From NCBI GenBank assembly GCA_041685115.1, contig JAWLGK010000008.1, forward strand, positions 1 to 64,000: a stretch of 64,000 nucleotides of DNA. Direction: 5' to 3'. A program made the position numbers and the translations under genes. Below are positions 28,956-36,521 of the stretch, piece after piece. Position 1 is the stretch's first letter. The number at the start of each line of letters is the position of its first letter. Origin of the DNA: JALOAT01 sp041685115 (lineage in GTDB: Bacteria; Pseudomonadota; Gammaproteobacteria; Thiohalomonadales; Thiohalomonadaceae). The notes beneath the pieces are model-generated. The model was not told the DNA's origin. It made no database searches and worked only from the letters and a program-made list of their open reading frames with translations.

Positions 28956-29236
28956 ACACGCATCTGATCGCAGAGCTTGAGGAAGTCGTCGCGCACCTGA
29001 TACATGCACGGCAGTCCCGGCTCTTCCAGCGCCTTGTTCTGCTTGACCGCCACGGCGCTGCGATAGTGGTCGTGGAAATGGCGTTTTTTTTTGTTCTCGG
29101 TGCTGCGCTTGACGTCAGCGAGTCGCTTCTTTTTGTTTTCGTCGTACTTGTTCTCGTCGGCCTTCGGCACCGGGGCGAAGATCATGTTGTCGAGGAACTC
29201 GATGAGACGCTGGCGCTTTTCCTGTTCGGTAGCCAT
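28952..29236 (-). CDS. 94-aa highly charged protein of unknown function
   Basis: Not recognised. The protein is rich in Lys, Arg, Asp and Glu (KADENKYDENKKKRL, KRSTENKKKRHFHD), has no signal peptide or membrane segment, and ends LKLCDQMRV. It overlaps the glycosyltransferase start by four bases, so they are co-translated. The ribosome site GGAGGG precedes the ATG by six bases. A run of nine A on the coding strand (29092-29084) within the KKK block is a potential slippage site. Confidence 0.75.
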   Translation of the reverse strand: MATEQEKRQRLIEFLDNMIFAPVPKADENKYDENKKKRLADVKRSTENKKKRHFHDHYRSAVAVKQNKALEEPGLPCMYQVRDDFLKLCDQMRV

Positions 29237-29265
29237 GGCAGCCCTCCTTCATGGATCCGTCTGCC

Positions 29266-30468
29266 TCAGTGCGGAACGAGTTCCACCTTGGTCCAGTCCG
29301 CCTTGTGTTCGCTGAAGGCGTGATAGGCATCGATGGCCGAGCCGATAGTCTCCAGTTGTGTGAGCACTTTGCTCGGATCGAGGCGGTCGCTCTCCACCAG
29401 CCCCAGCAACTCGGGGATGTACTTACGGTGATTGCAGTTGCCGGTCTTCACCGTCAGGTTGCGGTTCATGGCCATGCCGATGGGGAAGGTCCGGTGGGTC
29501 TGCGGATACACACCGATGACGGCCAGGGTGCCGGCCTTGTCCTGGCTTTCCACCGCCCAGTTGAGCGCCAGCGACGGCGCGCCGCCGGCCGGCCATTGTG
29601 CGGAACGCTGTGGGGCATCGTCTTCCAGTTCGCGCGCGAAGTGCTCACCATCGCCAGCGAGGCGCTGGGCCGCCGGCCCCGCGTGCGGCGGTTCCGCGTC
29701 CACGCCCACGGCATCGATGCCCCGGTCCACGCCGATGCCTCCGGTCATGGCGAGAATCGCCTCGACGGGGTCCTCCTGATTGAAGTCGATGATCTCCGCC
29801 CCCTGGGCACGCGCCATTTCCAACCGCGCGGGCACGGTGTCGACCGCGATGACCCGCCCGGCGCCCTGCAACAGGGCGCTGGCGATGGCGAACTGCCCCA
29901 CGGGACCACAGCCGAACACGGCCACGAGGTCGCCGTGCTTGATCTCGGCCAGGTGCGCACCGAACCAGCCGGTCGGGAAGATATCCGACAGCAGGATCGC
30001 CTGGTCGTCGGAAACCGATGCCGGTAGCCGGACCATGTTCACGTTGCCGTACGGGATGCGCGCATATTCCGCCTGCAGGCCGTGGAACGGACCGGTGGCC
30101 TTGGGCCCGCCAAAAAAGGCGGTACCGGCGCGCTTGCCGTTGGGATTGGCGTTGTCGCACTGGGAGTAGTAACCGGCGCGGCAATACACGCAGGTGCCAC
30201 AGGCGATGGTCGAGGGAATCACCACGCGGTCACCCTTACGGAAATTACGTACCCCGGGACCCACCTCTTCCACGATGCCGACGCCCTCGTGACCGATGAT
30301 GGTGCCCGGCACCATGTCCGGCAGGGTGCCACGCACCATGTGCAGGTCGGTCCCGCAGATGGCGCTGGCGGTGATGCGGACGATGGCATCCGTGGGCGAT
30401 TCGAGCCGCGGCTCCGGCATGTCGTCGATGCGGATGTCGCCGACGCCGTGAAAAACGACTGCCTTCAT
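29266..30468 (-). CDS. Zinc-dependent alcohol dehydrogenase (formaldehyde dehydrogenase-like)
   Basis: A 400-aa medium-chain dehydrogenase. Catalytic zinc ligands are in SAICGTDLH and GHEGVG; structural zinc cysteines are in CGTCVYCRAGYYSQC. The NAD-binding fingerprint is FGCGPVGQFA (about 195). An insertion between the coenzyme domain and C-terminus (GEHFARELEDDAPQRSAQ region) is characteristic of the FDH-like subgroup acting on aldehydes or glutathione adducts. The start MKAVVFHGVGDIRIDD is preferred over a much longer frame running into upstream DNA. Substrate is unknown; it begins a transcript of its own. Confidence 0.9.
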   Translation of the reverse strand: MKAVVFHGVGDIRIDDMPEPRLESPTDAIVRITASAICGTDLHMVRGTLPDMVPGTIIGHEGVGIVEEVGPGVRNFRKGDRVVIPSTIACGTCVYCRAGYYSQCDNANPNGKRAGTAFFGGPKATGPFHGLQAEYARIPYGNVNMVRLPASVSDDQAILLSDIFPTGWFGAHLAEIKHGDLVAVFGCGPVGQFAIASALLQGAGRVIAVDTVPARLEMARAQGAEIIDFNQEDPVEAILAMTGGIGVDRGIDAVGVDAEPPHAGPAAQRLAGDGEHFARELEDDAPQRSAQWPAGGAPSLALNWAVESQDKAGTLAVIGVYPQTHRTFPIGMAMNRNLTVKTGNCNHRKYIPELLGLVESDRLDPSKVLTQLETIGSAIDAYHAFSEHKADWTKVELVPH

Positions 30469-30669
30469 GGGAGCCTCCCGCGCAAACGGTGCTTTCCCGC
30501 AGTCTAGTGAGCACTTCCTCCACCGGCATCGGCGCTTTGCCTCATTCCGGCTCAAGAAACGCTGGGAAGCCTTGTCCGGACCCGGGCTCCGGCGCTGAAC
30601 AATCGTGCGGGCTATGGAATAATGCGGTCCCCGGTGCCCCGCGCGTGCCCCATACACCAAGAGAGAAGG

Positions 30670-31428
30670 ATGCGAAACCTCCGTTTTCTGATCGTGGACG
30701 ACTCGGCGATGGCGCGTAGGCTCATTGTCAGTGTGGTGCGCGCCAAGCTCGGGGTCGAACGCGTACTGCAAGCGGCAGACGGCCGCGAGGCGCTGCTGAT
30801 CCTCGACAAGAATCCCGTCGACCTGATCATCTCCGACTGGAGCATGGGTAAGGTGAACGGTGACGAATTGTTGTCGTACGTACGACGCAACGAACGTCTG
30901 CGTCACATTCCGTTCATCATGGTGACGAGCAACGCCCACCGCGAATCCATCCTGGCCGCCATCCAGCTCGGGGTCACCCAATACCTGGTGAAGCCCTTCA
31001 CGCCGGCGGAGCTGGAGCAGAAGATCCGCAGTTCATGGAACGCCGCCGCGCAACGTCGCACGGAACGCTACTCGGACCTGCCGCCGCATCAGGCGACGCT
31101 CGACGTCCAAGGGACGGCCGAGCCCGCTACCTTGCTGAACCTGAGTCTCAGCGGTGCACTGCTGCGCCTGCGCCACTCCGAGGCCATTGGGCTCTATCGC
31201 GATTTCAACTTGTCGCTCGCATTTTCCGAAGCCCCCTCGGGCCGGGAGTGGTCGCTGCCGGCGGTACCTGCCCGCAGCGTGCGCCTGGAGTCCGATGATC
31301 CCGGGCAGGGCACCTGTCTGCTCGCCCTGGAATTCCAAAAGGACGCACTCGGCCCGCAGGCCGGCCAGCAATTGGCTTCATTGATCGAGTGGCTCGGCGC
31401 CCGCGGACCGGCGATCATCGACAGCTGA
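30670..31428 (+). CDS. CheY-like receiver fused to a PilZ-type domain
   Basis: A 252-aa response regulator. Residues about 5-125 form a receiver with the acidic pocket in FLIVDDSAMARR, phospho-acceptor Asp in LIISDWSMGK, the Thr in IMVTSNAH and Lys in YLVKPFTPAE. Residues about 135-245 resemble a PilZ domain (LLNLSLSGALLRL), which in other proteins binds cyclic di-GMP; the RxxxR signature is weak here (RRTERYSDL). No histidine kinase is adjacent. A possible link to motility or biofilm control is inferred. Confidence 0.8.
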   Translation: MRNLRFLIVDDSAMARRLIVSVVRAKLGVERVLQAADGREALLILDKNPVDLIISDWSMGKVNGDELLSYVRRNERLRHIPFIMVTSNAHRESILAAIQLGVTQYLVKPFTPAELEQKIRSSWNAAAQRRTERYSDLPPHQATLDVQGTAEPATLLNLSLSGALLRLRHSEAIGLYRDFNLSLAFSEAPSGREWSLPAVPARSVRLESDDPGQGTCLLALEFQKDALGPQAGQQLASLIEWLGARGPAIIDS

Positions 31429-31478
31429 AACTCATCGAGTCCAACCGCGCGACAAACGACTTCTCAACAGGAACAGGC

Positions 31479-31730
31479 ATGGACGAGAAAAGCGGTTTCT
31501 TCCTGGACAGCGAGACGTCCAGGGGCGCAGAACAAAGCGCGGTCGTTTACGCACCCCGACGCGGACGCGGGCGGTTTCAAGCCAACTGCGTGCGCCTGAT
31601 GGCAAGTGACGCCGAAGCTGTGCGTGAAGCCGACGCCGATCGGCACTTGTATGCGGCGCGTGTGGTGGGGCCCTCCAAGTCCTCGGAAGGCTTCATGATG
31701 TTCTACCTGGTTCGCTGGTTGGATGAATGA
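31479..31730 (+). CDS. 83-aa hypothetical protein after the CheY-PilZ gene
   Basis: Not recognised. Starting 50 bp after the regulator gene, with an AGGAACAGG ribosome site, it encodes a short soluble protein: an acidic/Ser-rich start, a central RRGRGRFQANCVRLMASDAE segment and a hydrophobic ending SSEGFMMFYLVRWLDE. Codon use matches its neighbours. A hairpin (31731-31754, GAGGCCGGCC/GGCCGGCCTC, no U-run) follows immediately. It may be co-transcribed with the regulator. Confidence 0.6.
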   Translation: MDEKSGFFLDSETSRGAEQSAVVYAPRRGRGRFQANCVRLMASDAEAVREADADRHLYAARVVGPSKSSEGFMMFYLVRWLDE

Positions 31731-31769
31731 CGAGGCCGGCCCGGAGGCCGGCCTCTGTCACCACCATGC

Positions 31770-32219
31770 TTACTGGCTGGTGCTTCCGCCGCCCATGGGC
31801 TGGTCGGAAGACTGCTGCGGGCTCTGTTGCTGGGTCTGCCCTTGTTGCTCGTACATCTGTTCATCGAAGGCCGCGAACTCCGACGACAGCTGATCGGAAC
31901 TCACGTCGATGGTCGCTTCCTCCGGGCTCGTGATGCTCACGCGATCCCACGGCACCACATATTTGTTGTCACCCATACCGAGCGTCCCACTCTCCTGCAG
32001 AACCACGTGGGAGACCTTGCCTTCCTTGTCCACGATCAGTTCCGATACCGACCCGATATCCTGGTCATCGGAGCCCTTCACCTGGATGTTCATCAGGTCG
32101 CTGGCGCGATAGGTGTTCGACGGGTCCAGTTGTGCCTGGCCCCCGGCCCCGGCGGCAAACGCACCGGACATGGCCAACGACAAGGCACTGGCAGTCAATA
32201 CGAGCGCAGTCCTCTTCAT
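31770..32219 (-). CDS. Exported PRC-barrel domain protein
   Basis: A 149-aa secreted protein. A signal peptide (MKRTALVLTASALSLAMSG, cleavage near AFA-AG) leads a PRC-barrel domain at about 35-120: ASDLMNIQVKGSDDQDIGSV, SELIVDKEGKVSHVVLQ and YVVPWDRVSI. The tail is Gln/Ser/Gly-rich and probably disordered. PRC-barrels bind proteins or RNA; exported versions are found in envelope stress contexts. The start with a GAGGTGA ribosome site is clear. Convergent with the 83-aa ORF; divergent from cmoA. Confidence 0.87.
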   Translation of the reverse strand: MKRTALVLTASALSLAMSGAFAAGAGGQAQLDPSNTYRASDLMNIQVKGSDDQDIGSVSELIVDKEGKVSHVVLQESGTLGMGDNKYVVPWDRVSITSPEEATIDVSSDQLSSEFAAFDEQMYEQQGQTQQQSPQQSSDQPMGGGSTSQ

Positions 32220-32555
32220 GGTGTCACCTCGTCCATTTGATGGAGTTGCCGTGTTCACGCTGGGCCAATCCGCAGCGCACGGGTTCTCGACACTCGTATA
32301 GGAGACCCCCGATACCCGGTCAAACGCGGTGCCGTGCAGACCTGCACCGGCGCAGCGCCCACGCTGCGTGCGCTCGGCTCCAGGCTTGCGTGGCAGGCAA
32401 AGAGAGTGCAGGGCAAAATTCGTACGCCGCTTGAGCCGGTGTTCGGGCTTTATGCGACTTCGGCGCGAGCGGATCGTGGACGCCCGCTGCGCGCTTCCGT
32501 CCTGCCCGCGTCTTTTCACTGCACGTATAATGTCGGCCTTCTTGAGGCTGGCTCC
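32220..32555. promoter_or_regulatory. Divergent promoter region of the PRC-barrel gene and cmoA
   Basis: A 336-bp non-coding interval. TATAAT at 32526-32531, 25 bp before the cmoA ATG, is a perfect -10; the best -35 candidate 17 bp upstream is weak. No repeat family or terminator seen here. Confidence 0.45.
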
Positions 32556-33278
32556 ATGAGTGAAGATCGCATCTACGCTGAGGCGCGCACCCGAATCGTC
32601 GATTTCGCCTTCGATGAAGCGGTCGCGTCCGTGTTTCCCGACATGATTCGGCGCTCGGTGCCGGGTTATGCAGACGTGGTCGCCCTCACCGGCCTGTTCG
32701 CCGAGGGTTATGCGCAGCCCGGAACGCGCTGCTACGACCTCGGCTGTTCCCTCGGCGCCGTCACCCTTGCCATGCGCCGCCGTATCCGTACGCCCGATGT
32801 GCAGCTTGTCGCCATCGACAGTGCCGATGCCATGGTCGCCCGTTGCCAAGAGAATGTGGACAGGGAACCGGGCCCGCCGGTCGAGGTGGTGTGCGCGGAT
32901 ATCCGTGAAGCCGACATCCGCAACGCCTCGGTGGTCGCGTTGAACTTCACCTTGCAGTTCGTGCCGCCAGCCGATCGGCTGGCACTGCTGTGCCGTATCC
33001 GGGCCGGCATGGTGCCCGGGGGTGTGCTCGTCCTTTCCGAAAAGGTGGTGTTTTCGCAACCAATTCAACAGCAGTTCAACGACGCCATGCATCTCGCGTT
33101 CAAGCGCGCCAACGGCTATTCGTCATTGGAGATCAGTCAAAAGCGCTCGGCCATCGAAAACGTGCTGGTGCCGGACACGGTGGCGGCACACCAGGAGCGC
33201 TTGGCGGCAGCCGGCTTCGCCCGCAGCGATGTCTGGTACCGCTGTTTCAATTTCGTCTCGCTGGTCGCCTTCGCATGA
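32556..33278 (+). CDS. cmoA: Carboxy-SAM synthase CmoA
   Basis: A 240-aa SAM-fold enzyme making carboxy-S-adenosylmethionine from SAM and prephenate, used to modify tRNA wobble uridine. The start MSEDRIYAEARTRIVDFAFDE is the family's usual N-terminus; the binding loop is CYDLGCSLGAVTL and the C-terminus has DVWYRCFNFVSLVAF. The upstream 74-codon extension crosses the promoter and is rejected. Its stop overlaps the cmoB start (ATGA), so the two are translated together. Confidence 0.96.
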   Translation: MSEDRIYAEARTRIVDFAFDEAVASVFPDMIRRSVPGYADVVALTGLFAEGYAQPGTRCYDLGCSLGAVTLAMRRRIRTPDVQLVAIDSADAMVARCQENVDREPGPPVEVVCADIREADIRNASVVALNFTLQFVPPADRLALLCRIRAGMVPGGVLVLSEKVVFSQPIQQQFNDAMHLAFKRANGYSSLEISQKRSAIENVLVPDTVAAHQERLAAAGFARSDVWYRCFNFVSLVAFA

Positions 33279-34234
33279 TCGATTTCGCCCGTCTCCGGGC
33301 CGTGCTCGCGACGACACCGTTGCACACCCATGCCGACGCACTGCTGACCGCGAGCGAGGCCGCACTGGACCCGCAACGCCACGGCGATCTCCCTCGCTGG
33401 CAGGCCGCCCTTGCCGCACTCCCCGTTCTGCCGAGTGGGGATGTGGAGCTCGACGCCGACTGCGTGCGCGTGGGCGCCGCCGGTGCGTACACGGACACAC
33501 TGCGTGAACGCCTGCAGGTCTTCCATCCCTGGCGCAAGGGCCCGTTCTGCATTCATGGCGTGCACATCGACACCGAGTGGCGTTCCGACTGGAAGTGGCA
33601 GCGCGTGGCCGCGCATCTTGCACCGCTCGCCGGCCGGCGCGTGCTCGATGTGGGCAGCGGCAACGGCTACTACGCCCTGCGCATGCTCGGCGCCGGCGCG
33701 TCCCTGGTACTCGGCATCGATCCCACGCTGCTGTACGTCGCGCAGTTTGCGGCCATCCGGCACTTTACCGGCCCGCGCCCGGCCTTCGTGCTGCCCCTGG
33801 CGCTGGAAGCGCTGCCGGCCACGGCGGCCTTCGACACGGTGTTCTCCATGGGCGTGCTGTATCACCGGCGCGACCCGCACGACCACCTCGCGCGCCTGCA
33901 CGGGGAGCTCCGCCCGGGCGGGGAACTGGTATTGGAGACGCTGGTGGTGGCAGGCGACGCGCCGCACGTGCTGATACCGAACGGGCGTTACGCCAAGATG
34001 AAAAACGTCTGGGCCATTCCCTCCATCCCACGGGCCTGCCGCTGGCTGGAGGAAGCGGGTTTCATGCACGTGCGTTGCGTGGACGATACGATCACCTCCA
34101 CCGACGAGCAGCGAACCACCGACTGGATGCGTTTCGAATCGCTGCGCGATTTCCTCGACCCGCACGATCCCACACGCACCGTGGAAGGCCATCCGGCGCC
34201 GCGGCGCGCGGTGTTCATTGCCGAAAAACCCTGA
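33275..34234 (+). CDS. cmoB: tRNA U34 carboxymethyltransferase CmoB
   Basis: A 319-aa enzyme that transfers the carboxymethyl group from carboxy-SAM to 5-hydroxyuridine-34 of tRNA, giving cmo5U. The SAM-type loop RVLDVGSGNGYYALRML is at about 120-136; upstream are RKGPFCIHGVHIDTEWRSDWKW and downstream SMGVLYHRRDPHDHLARL and MKNVWAIPSIP, all diagnostic. It overlaps cmoA by four bases. REP-C copies lie just after it. Confidence 0.96.
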   Translation: MIDFARLRAVLATTPLHTHADALLTASEAALDPQRHGDLPRWQAALAALPVLPSGDVELDADCVRVGAAGAYTDTLRERLQVFHPWRKGPFCIHGVHIDTEWRSDWKWQRVAAHLAPLAGRRVLDVGSGNGYYALRMLGAGASLVLGIDPTLLYVAQFAAIRHFTGPRPAFVLPLALEALPATAAFDTVFSMGVLYHRRDPHDHLARLHGELRPGGELVLETLVVAGDAPHVLIPNGRYAKMKNVWAIPSIPRACRWLEEAGFMHVRCVDDTITSTDEQRTTDWMRFESLRDFLDPHDPTRTVEGHPAPRRAVFIAEKP

Positions 34235-34259
34235 CAGATTGCCTCAACGGAAAAACATC

Positions 34260-34290
34260 GTAGCCCGGATGAAGCGCAGCGGAATCCGGG
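34260..34290 (+). repeat. REP-C copy
   Basis: Forward GTAGCCCGGATGAAGCG...AATCCGGGC unit, paired with the inverted copy at 34349-34379 in the cmoB-guaB gap. Confidence 0.8.
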
Positions 34291-34348
34291 CAAGGGAAGC
34301 GAAATCCTCGAAGGGCGAAGCGCAATCCAGAGAAGGGCGTCGAGGATC

Positions 34349-34379
34349 CCCGGATTCCGCTGCGCTTCATCCGGGCGAC
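34349..34379 (-). repeat. REP-C copy
   Basis: Inverted partner of 34260-34290; the pair sits between two convergent genes (cmoB and guaB). Confidence 0.8.
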
Positions 34380-34425
34380 GAGGGGGCGAAGGGATGAGGC
34401 GCATTCCTCATCCCTCCGGTGCAAC

Positions 34426-35889
34426 TCAGATACGGTAGTTGGGTGCTTCCTTGGTGATCTGCACGTCGTGCACGTGGCTCTCGGAGATGCCCGCGTTGGT
34501 GATGCGGACGAACTCCGGCTTGCTGCGCATCTGCTCGACGCTGGAACAACCGCAGTAGCCCATGCTGGAACGCAGTCCACCGAGGAGTTGGTGTACCACC
34601 GGGGCCAGCGGCCCCTTGTAAGGCACACGGCCTTCGATGCCTTCGGGCACCAGCTTGTCGGCCTCGCTGCCTTCCTGGAAATAACGATCGCTCGACCCCT
34701 GGGACGCCGCCATGGCGCCCAGCGAACCCATGCCCCGGTAGGACTTGTAGGAGCGTCCCTGGAACAGCTCCACCTCACCCGGGGCCTCCTCGGTACCGGC
34801 GAACATGCCGCCGATCATCACCGAGTATGCGCCGGCCGCAATGGCCTTCGCGAAATCACCCGAATACCGGATGCCGCCATCGGCGATGAGCGGCACGCCC
34901 GTGCCCTCCAGCGCCTTGGCCACGTTGTCGATGGCCGTGATCTGCGGCACGCCCACGCCCGCCACGATGCGGGTGGTGCAAATGGAGCCGGGGCCGATGC
35001 CCACCTTGACGCCGTCAGCGCCGGCCTCCACCAGGGCCTTGGCCGCCGCGCCCGTGGCGATGTTGCCGCCGATGACCTGCAGCTGGGGGAAGTTCTTCTT
35101 CACCCACGCGACGCGTTCCAGCACGCCCGAGGAATGGCCATGAGCCGTGTCAACCACCACCACGTCCACGCCCGCGGCGACCAGTGCCGCCACGCGCTCG
35201 TCGGTGCCGGCACCCACGCCCACTGCCGCGCCGACGCGCAGGCGGCCCTGCTCGTCCTTGCAGGCGTTCGGCTTGTCGGTGGCCTTCTGGATGTCCTTGA
35301 CGGTAATCAGGCCCTTGAGGTGGAAGCTCTCATCCACCACCAGCACCTTCTCGATGCGGAACTGATGCAGCACGCGCTGCACTTCGTCCCGGGAAGCACC
35401 TTCCTTGACGGTGACGAGACGGTCCTTGCCGGTCATGACGGCGGACACCGGGCTGTCGTAGCGCGTCTCGAAGCGCAGGTCGCGGTTGGTGACGATGCCG
35501 CACAGCTGACCTTGCGCGTCCACCACCGGCACACCGGAGATGTCCTCGGCGCGGGTGAGTTTGAGGACATCGCGGATGGAGGTGTCGGGGGTGACGGTGA
35601 TGGGGTCCTTGATGACGCCGGCCTCGAACTTCTTGACCATGCGCACCTGTTCGGCCTGCTGCTCGATGGTCATGTTCTTGTGGATGATGCCGATGCCGCC
35701 TTCCTGGGCGAGGGTGATGGCGAGCCGCCCCTCGGTCACGGTGTCCATGGCCGCCGAAACCAGCGGTATGTTCAGGGTGATCCCGCGCGTCAGGCGAGTT
35801 CGCAGGTCGACCTGCTTCGGCAGAATGTTGGAGTGGGCCGGAACCAGGAGGACGTCGTCGAACGTGAGGGCTTCCTGAACAATGCGCAT
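34426..35889 (-). CDS. guaB: IMP dehydrogenase
   Basis: A 487-aa enzyme oxidising IMP to XMP, the committed step to guanine nucleotides. The beta/alpha barrel is interrupted at about 95-205 by two CBS domains (TPDTSIRDVLKL, ISGVPVVDAQGQL). The catalytic loop is GIGPGSICTTRIVAGVG, followed by IADGGIRYSGD and the flap region near SLGAMAASQGSSDRYF. Family length and start (MRIVQEALTFDDVLLVP) are standard. It is separated from guaA by about 7 kb, so the two gua genes cannot form the usual operon. Confidence 0.97.
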   Translation of the reverse strand: MRIVQEALTFDDVLLVPAHSNILPKQVDLRTRLTRGITLNIPLVSAAMDTVTEGRLAITLAQEGGIGIIHKNMTIEQQAEQVRMVKKFEAGVIKDPITVTPDTSIRDVLKLTRAEDISGVPVVDAQGQLCGIVTNRDLRFETRYDSPVSAVMTGKDRLVTVKEGASRDEVQRVLHQFRIEKVLVVDESFHLKGLITVKDIQKATDKPNACKDEQGRLRVGAAVGVGAGTDERVAALVAAGVDVVVVDTAHGHSSGVLERVAWVKKNFPQLQVIGGNIATGAAAKALVEAGADGVKVGIGPGSICTTRIVAGVGVPQITAIDNVAKALEGTGVPLIADGGIRYSGDFAKAIAAGAYSVMIGGMFAGTEEAPGEVELFQGRSYKSYRGMGSLGAMAASQGSSDRYFQEGSEADKLVPEGIEGRVPYKGPLAPVVHQLLGGLRSSMGYCGCSSVEQMRSKPEFVRITNAGISESHVHDVQITKEAPNYRI

Positions 35890-36086
35890 AGGGAATCCGT
35901 CTCGGCTATCAGCTTTTAGAGAAACCGGCCATTATAGGTTGCTGCCCGTGAAACGCAACGCGACATAATATTCCCTGACACCCCAGTGGGGATAATGCCT
36001 AGCCGGGGCGCCGAGCCTGTGCTGTAATTTGGCGCGGACATATAACTAAAAGCCTGTCTTGACCACCTAGTGTTCCGGAGGAAGAA

Positions 36087-36401
36087 ATGAAGAAACATGT
36101 ACTGCTGCTTGCCGCCACCCTGCTCGCCACGGCTTGCGCGAGCCAGGGTCCCAGCGAGCCCGCCGCCACGGCCGAATCCGCCAATCAGGCCATCGTTGCT
36201 GCAGAGGCCGCAGCAAAGCAGGCGCAGGAAGTGGGCTACCAGTGGCGCGATACCGAGAAGCTCATCCAGGACGCCAAGGCGGCCGCCGCCAAGCGGGACT
36301 TCGCCACCGCCCAGAAACTGGCCAACGCGGCCGCGCAGCAGGGCAAGCTCGCCCTCGAACAGCAGCAGCGTGAGTCGGCATCCTACAAGGCCGCCAAATA
36401 A
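36087..36401 (+). CDS. Small alanine-rich lipoprotein, SoxXA-binding protein-like
   Basis: A 104-aa predicted lipoprotein: MKKHVLLLAATLLATAC with the lipobox Cys at 17, then a helical Ala/Gln/Lys-rich mature part. The segment VGYQWRDTEKLIQDAKAAA and the following AQKLANAAAQQGKLALEQ resemble SoxXA-binding proteins (SoxK-like) and DUF4398-type lipoproteins from memory; no sox genes are in the window, so function is open. It has an excellent ribosome site (GGAGGAAGAA) and its own terminator. Confidence 0.72.
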   Translation: MKKHVLLLAATLLATACASQGPSEPAATAESANQAIVAAEAAAKQAQEVGYQWRDTEKLIQDAKAAAAKRDFATAQKLANAAAQQGKLALEQQQRESASYKAAK

Positions 36402-36422
36402 ATAACGCATTGATGAGCAAGG

Positions 36423-36450
36423 AAAAAGGCCGGCAATGCCGGCCTTTTTT
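36423..36450 (+). terminator. Rho-independent terminator
   Basis: GGCCGGC pairs with GCCGGCC around AAT, flanked by five A and six T; ends the small lipoprotein gene and blocks read-through to xseA. Confidence 0.93.
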
Positions 36451-36521
36451 CTGGCCAGGCGTACCAACTGTGCGGGCCATCATGGTCGCTGCCCGGGCGC
36501 CGGCTGGTAGAATTCCGCTCC

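Noticed and set aside
32334..32555. Upstream extension of cmoA
   Set aside because: It contains the -10 element and is not part of the conserved CmoA N-terminus.
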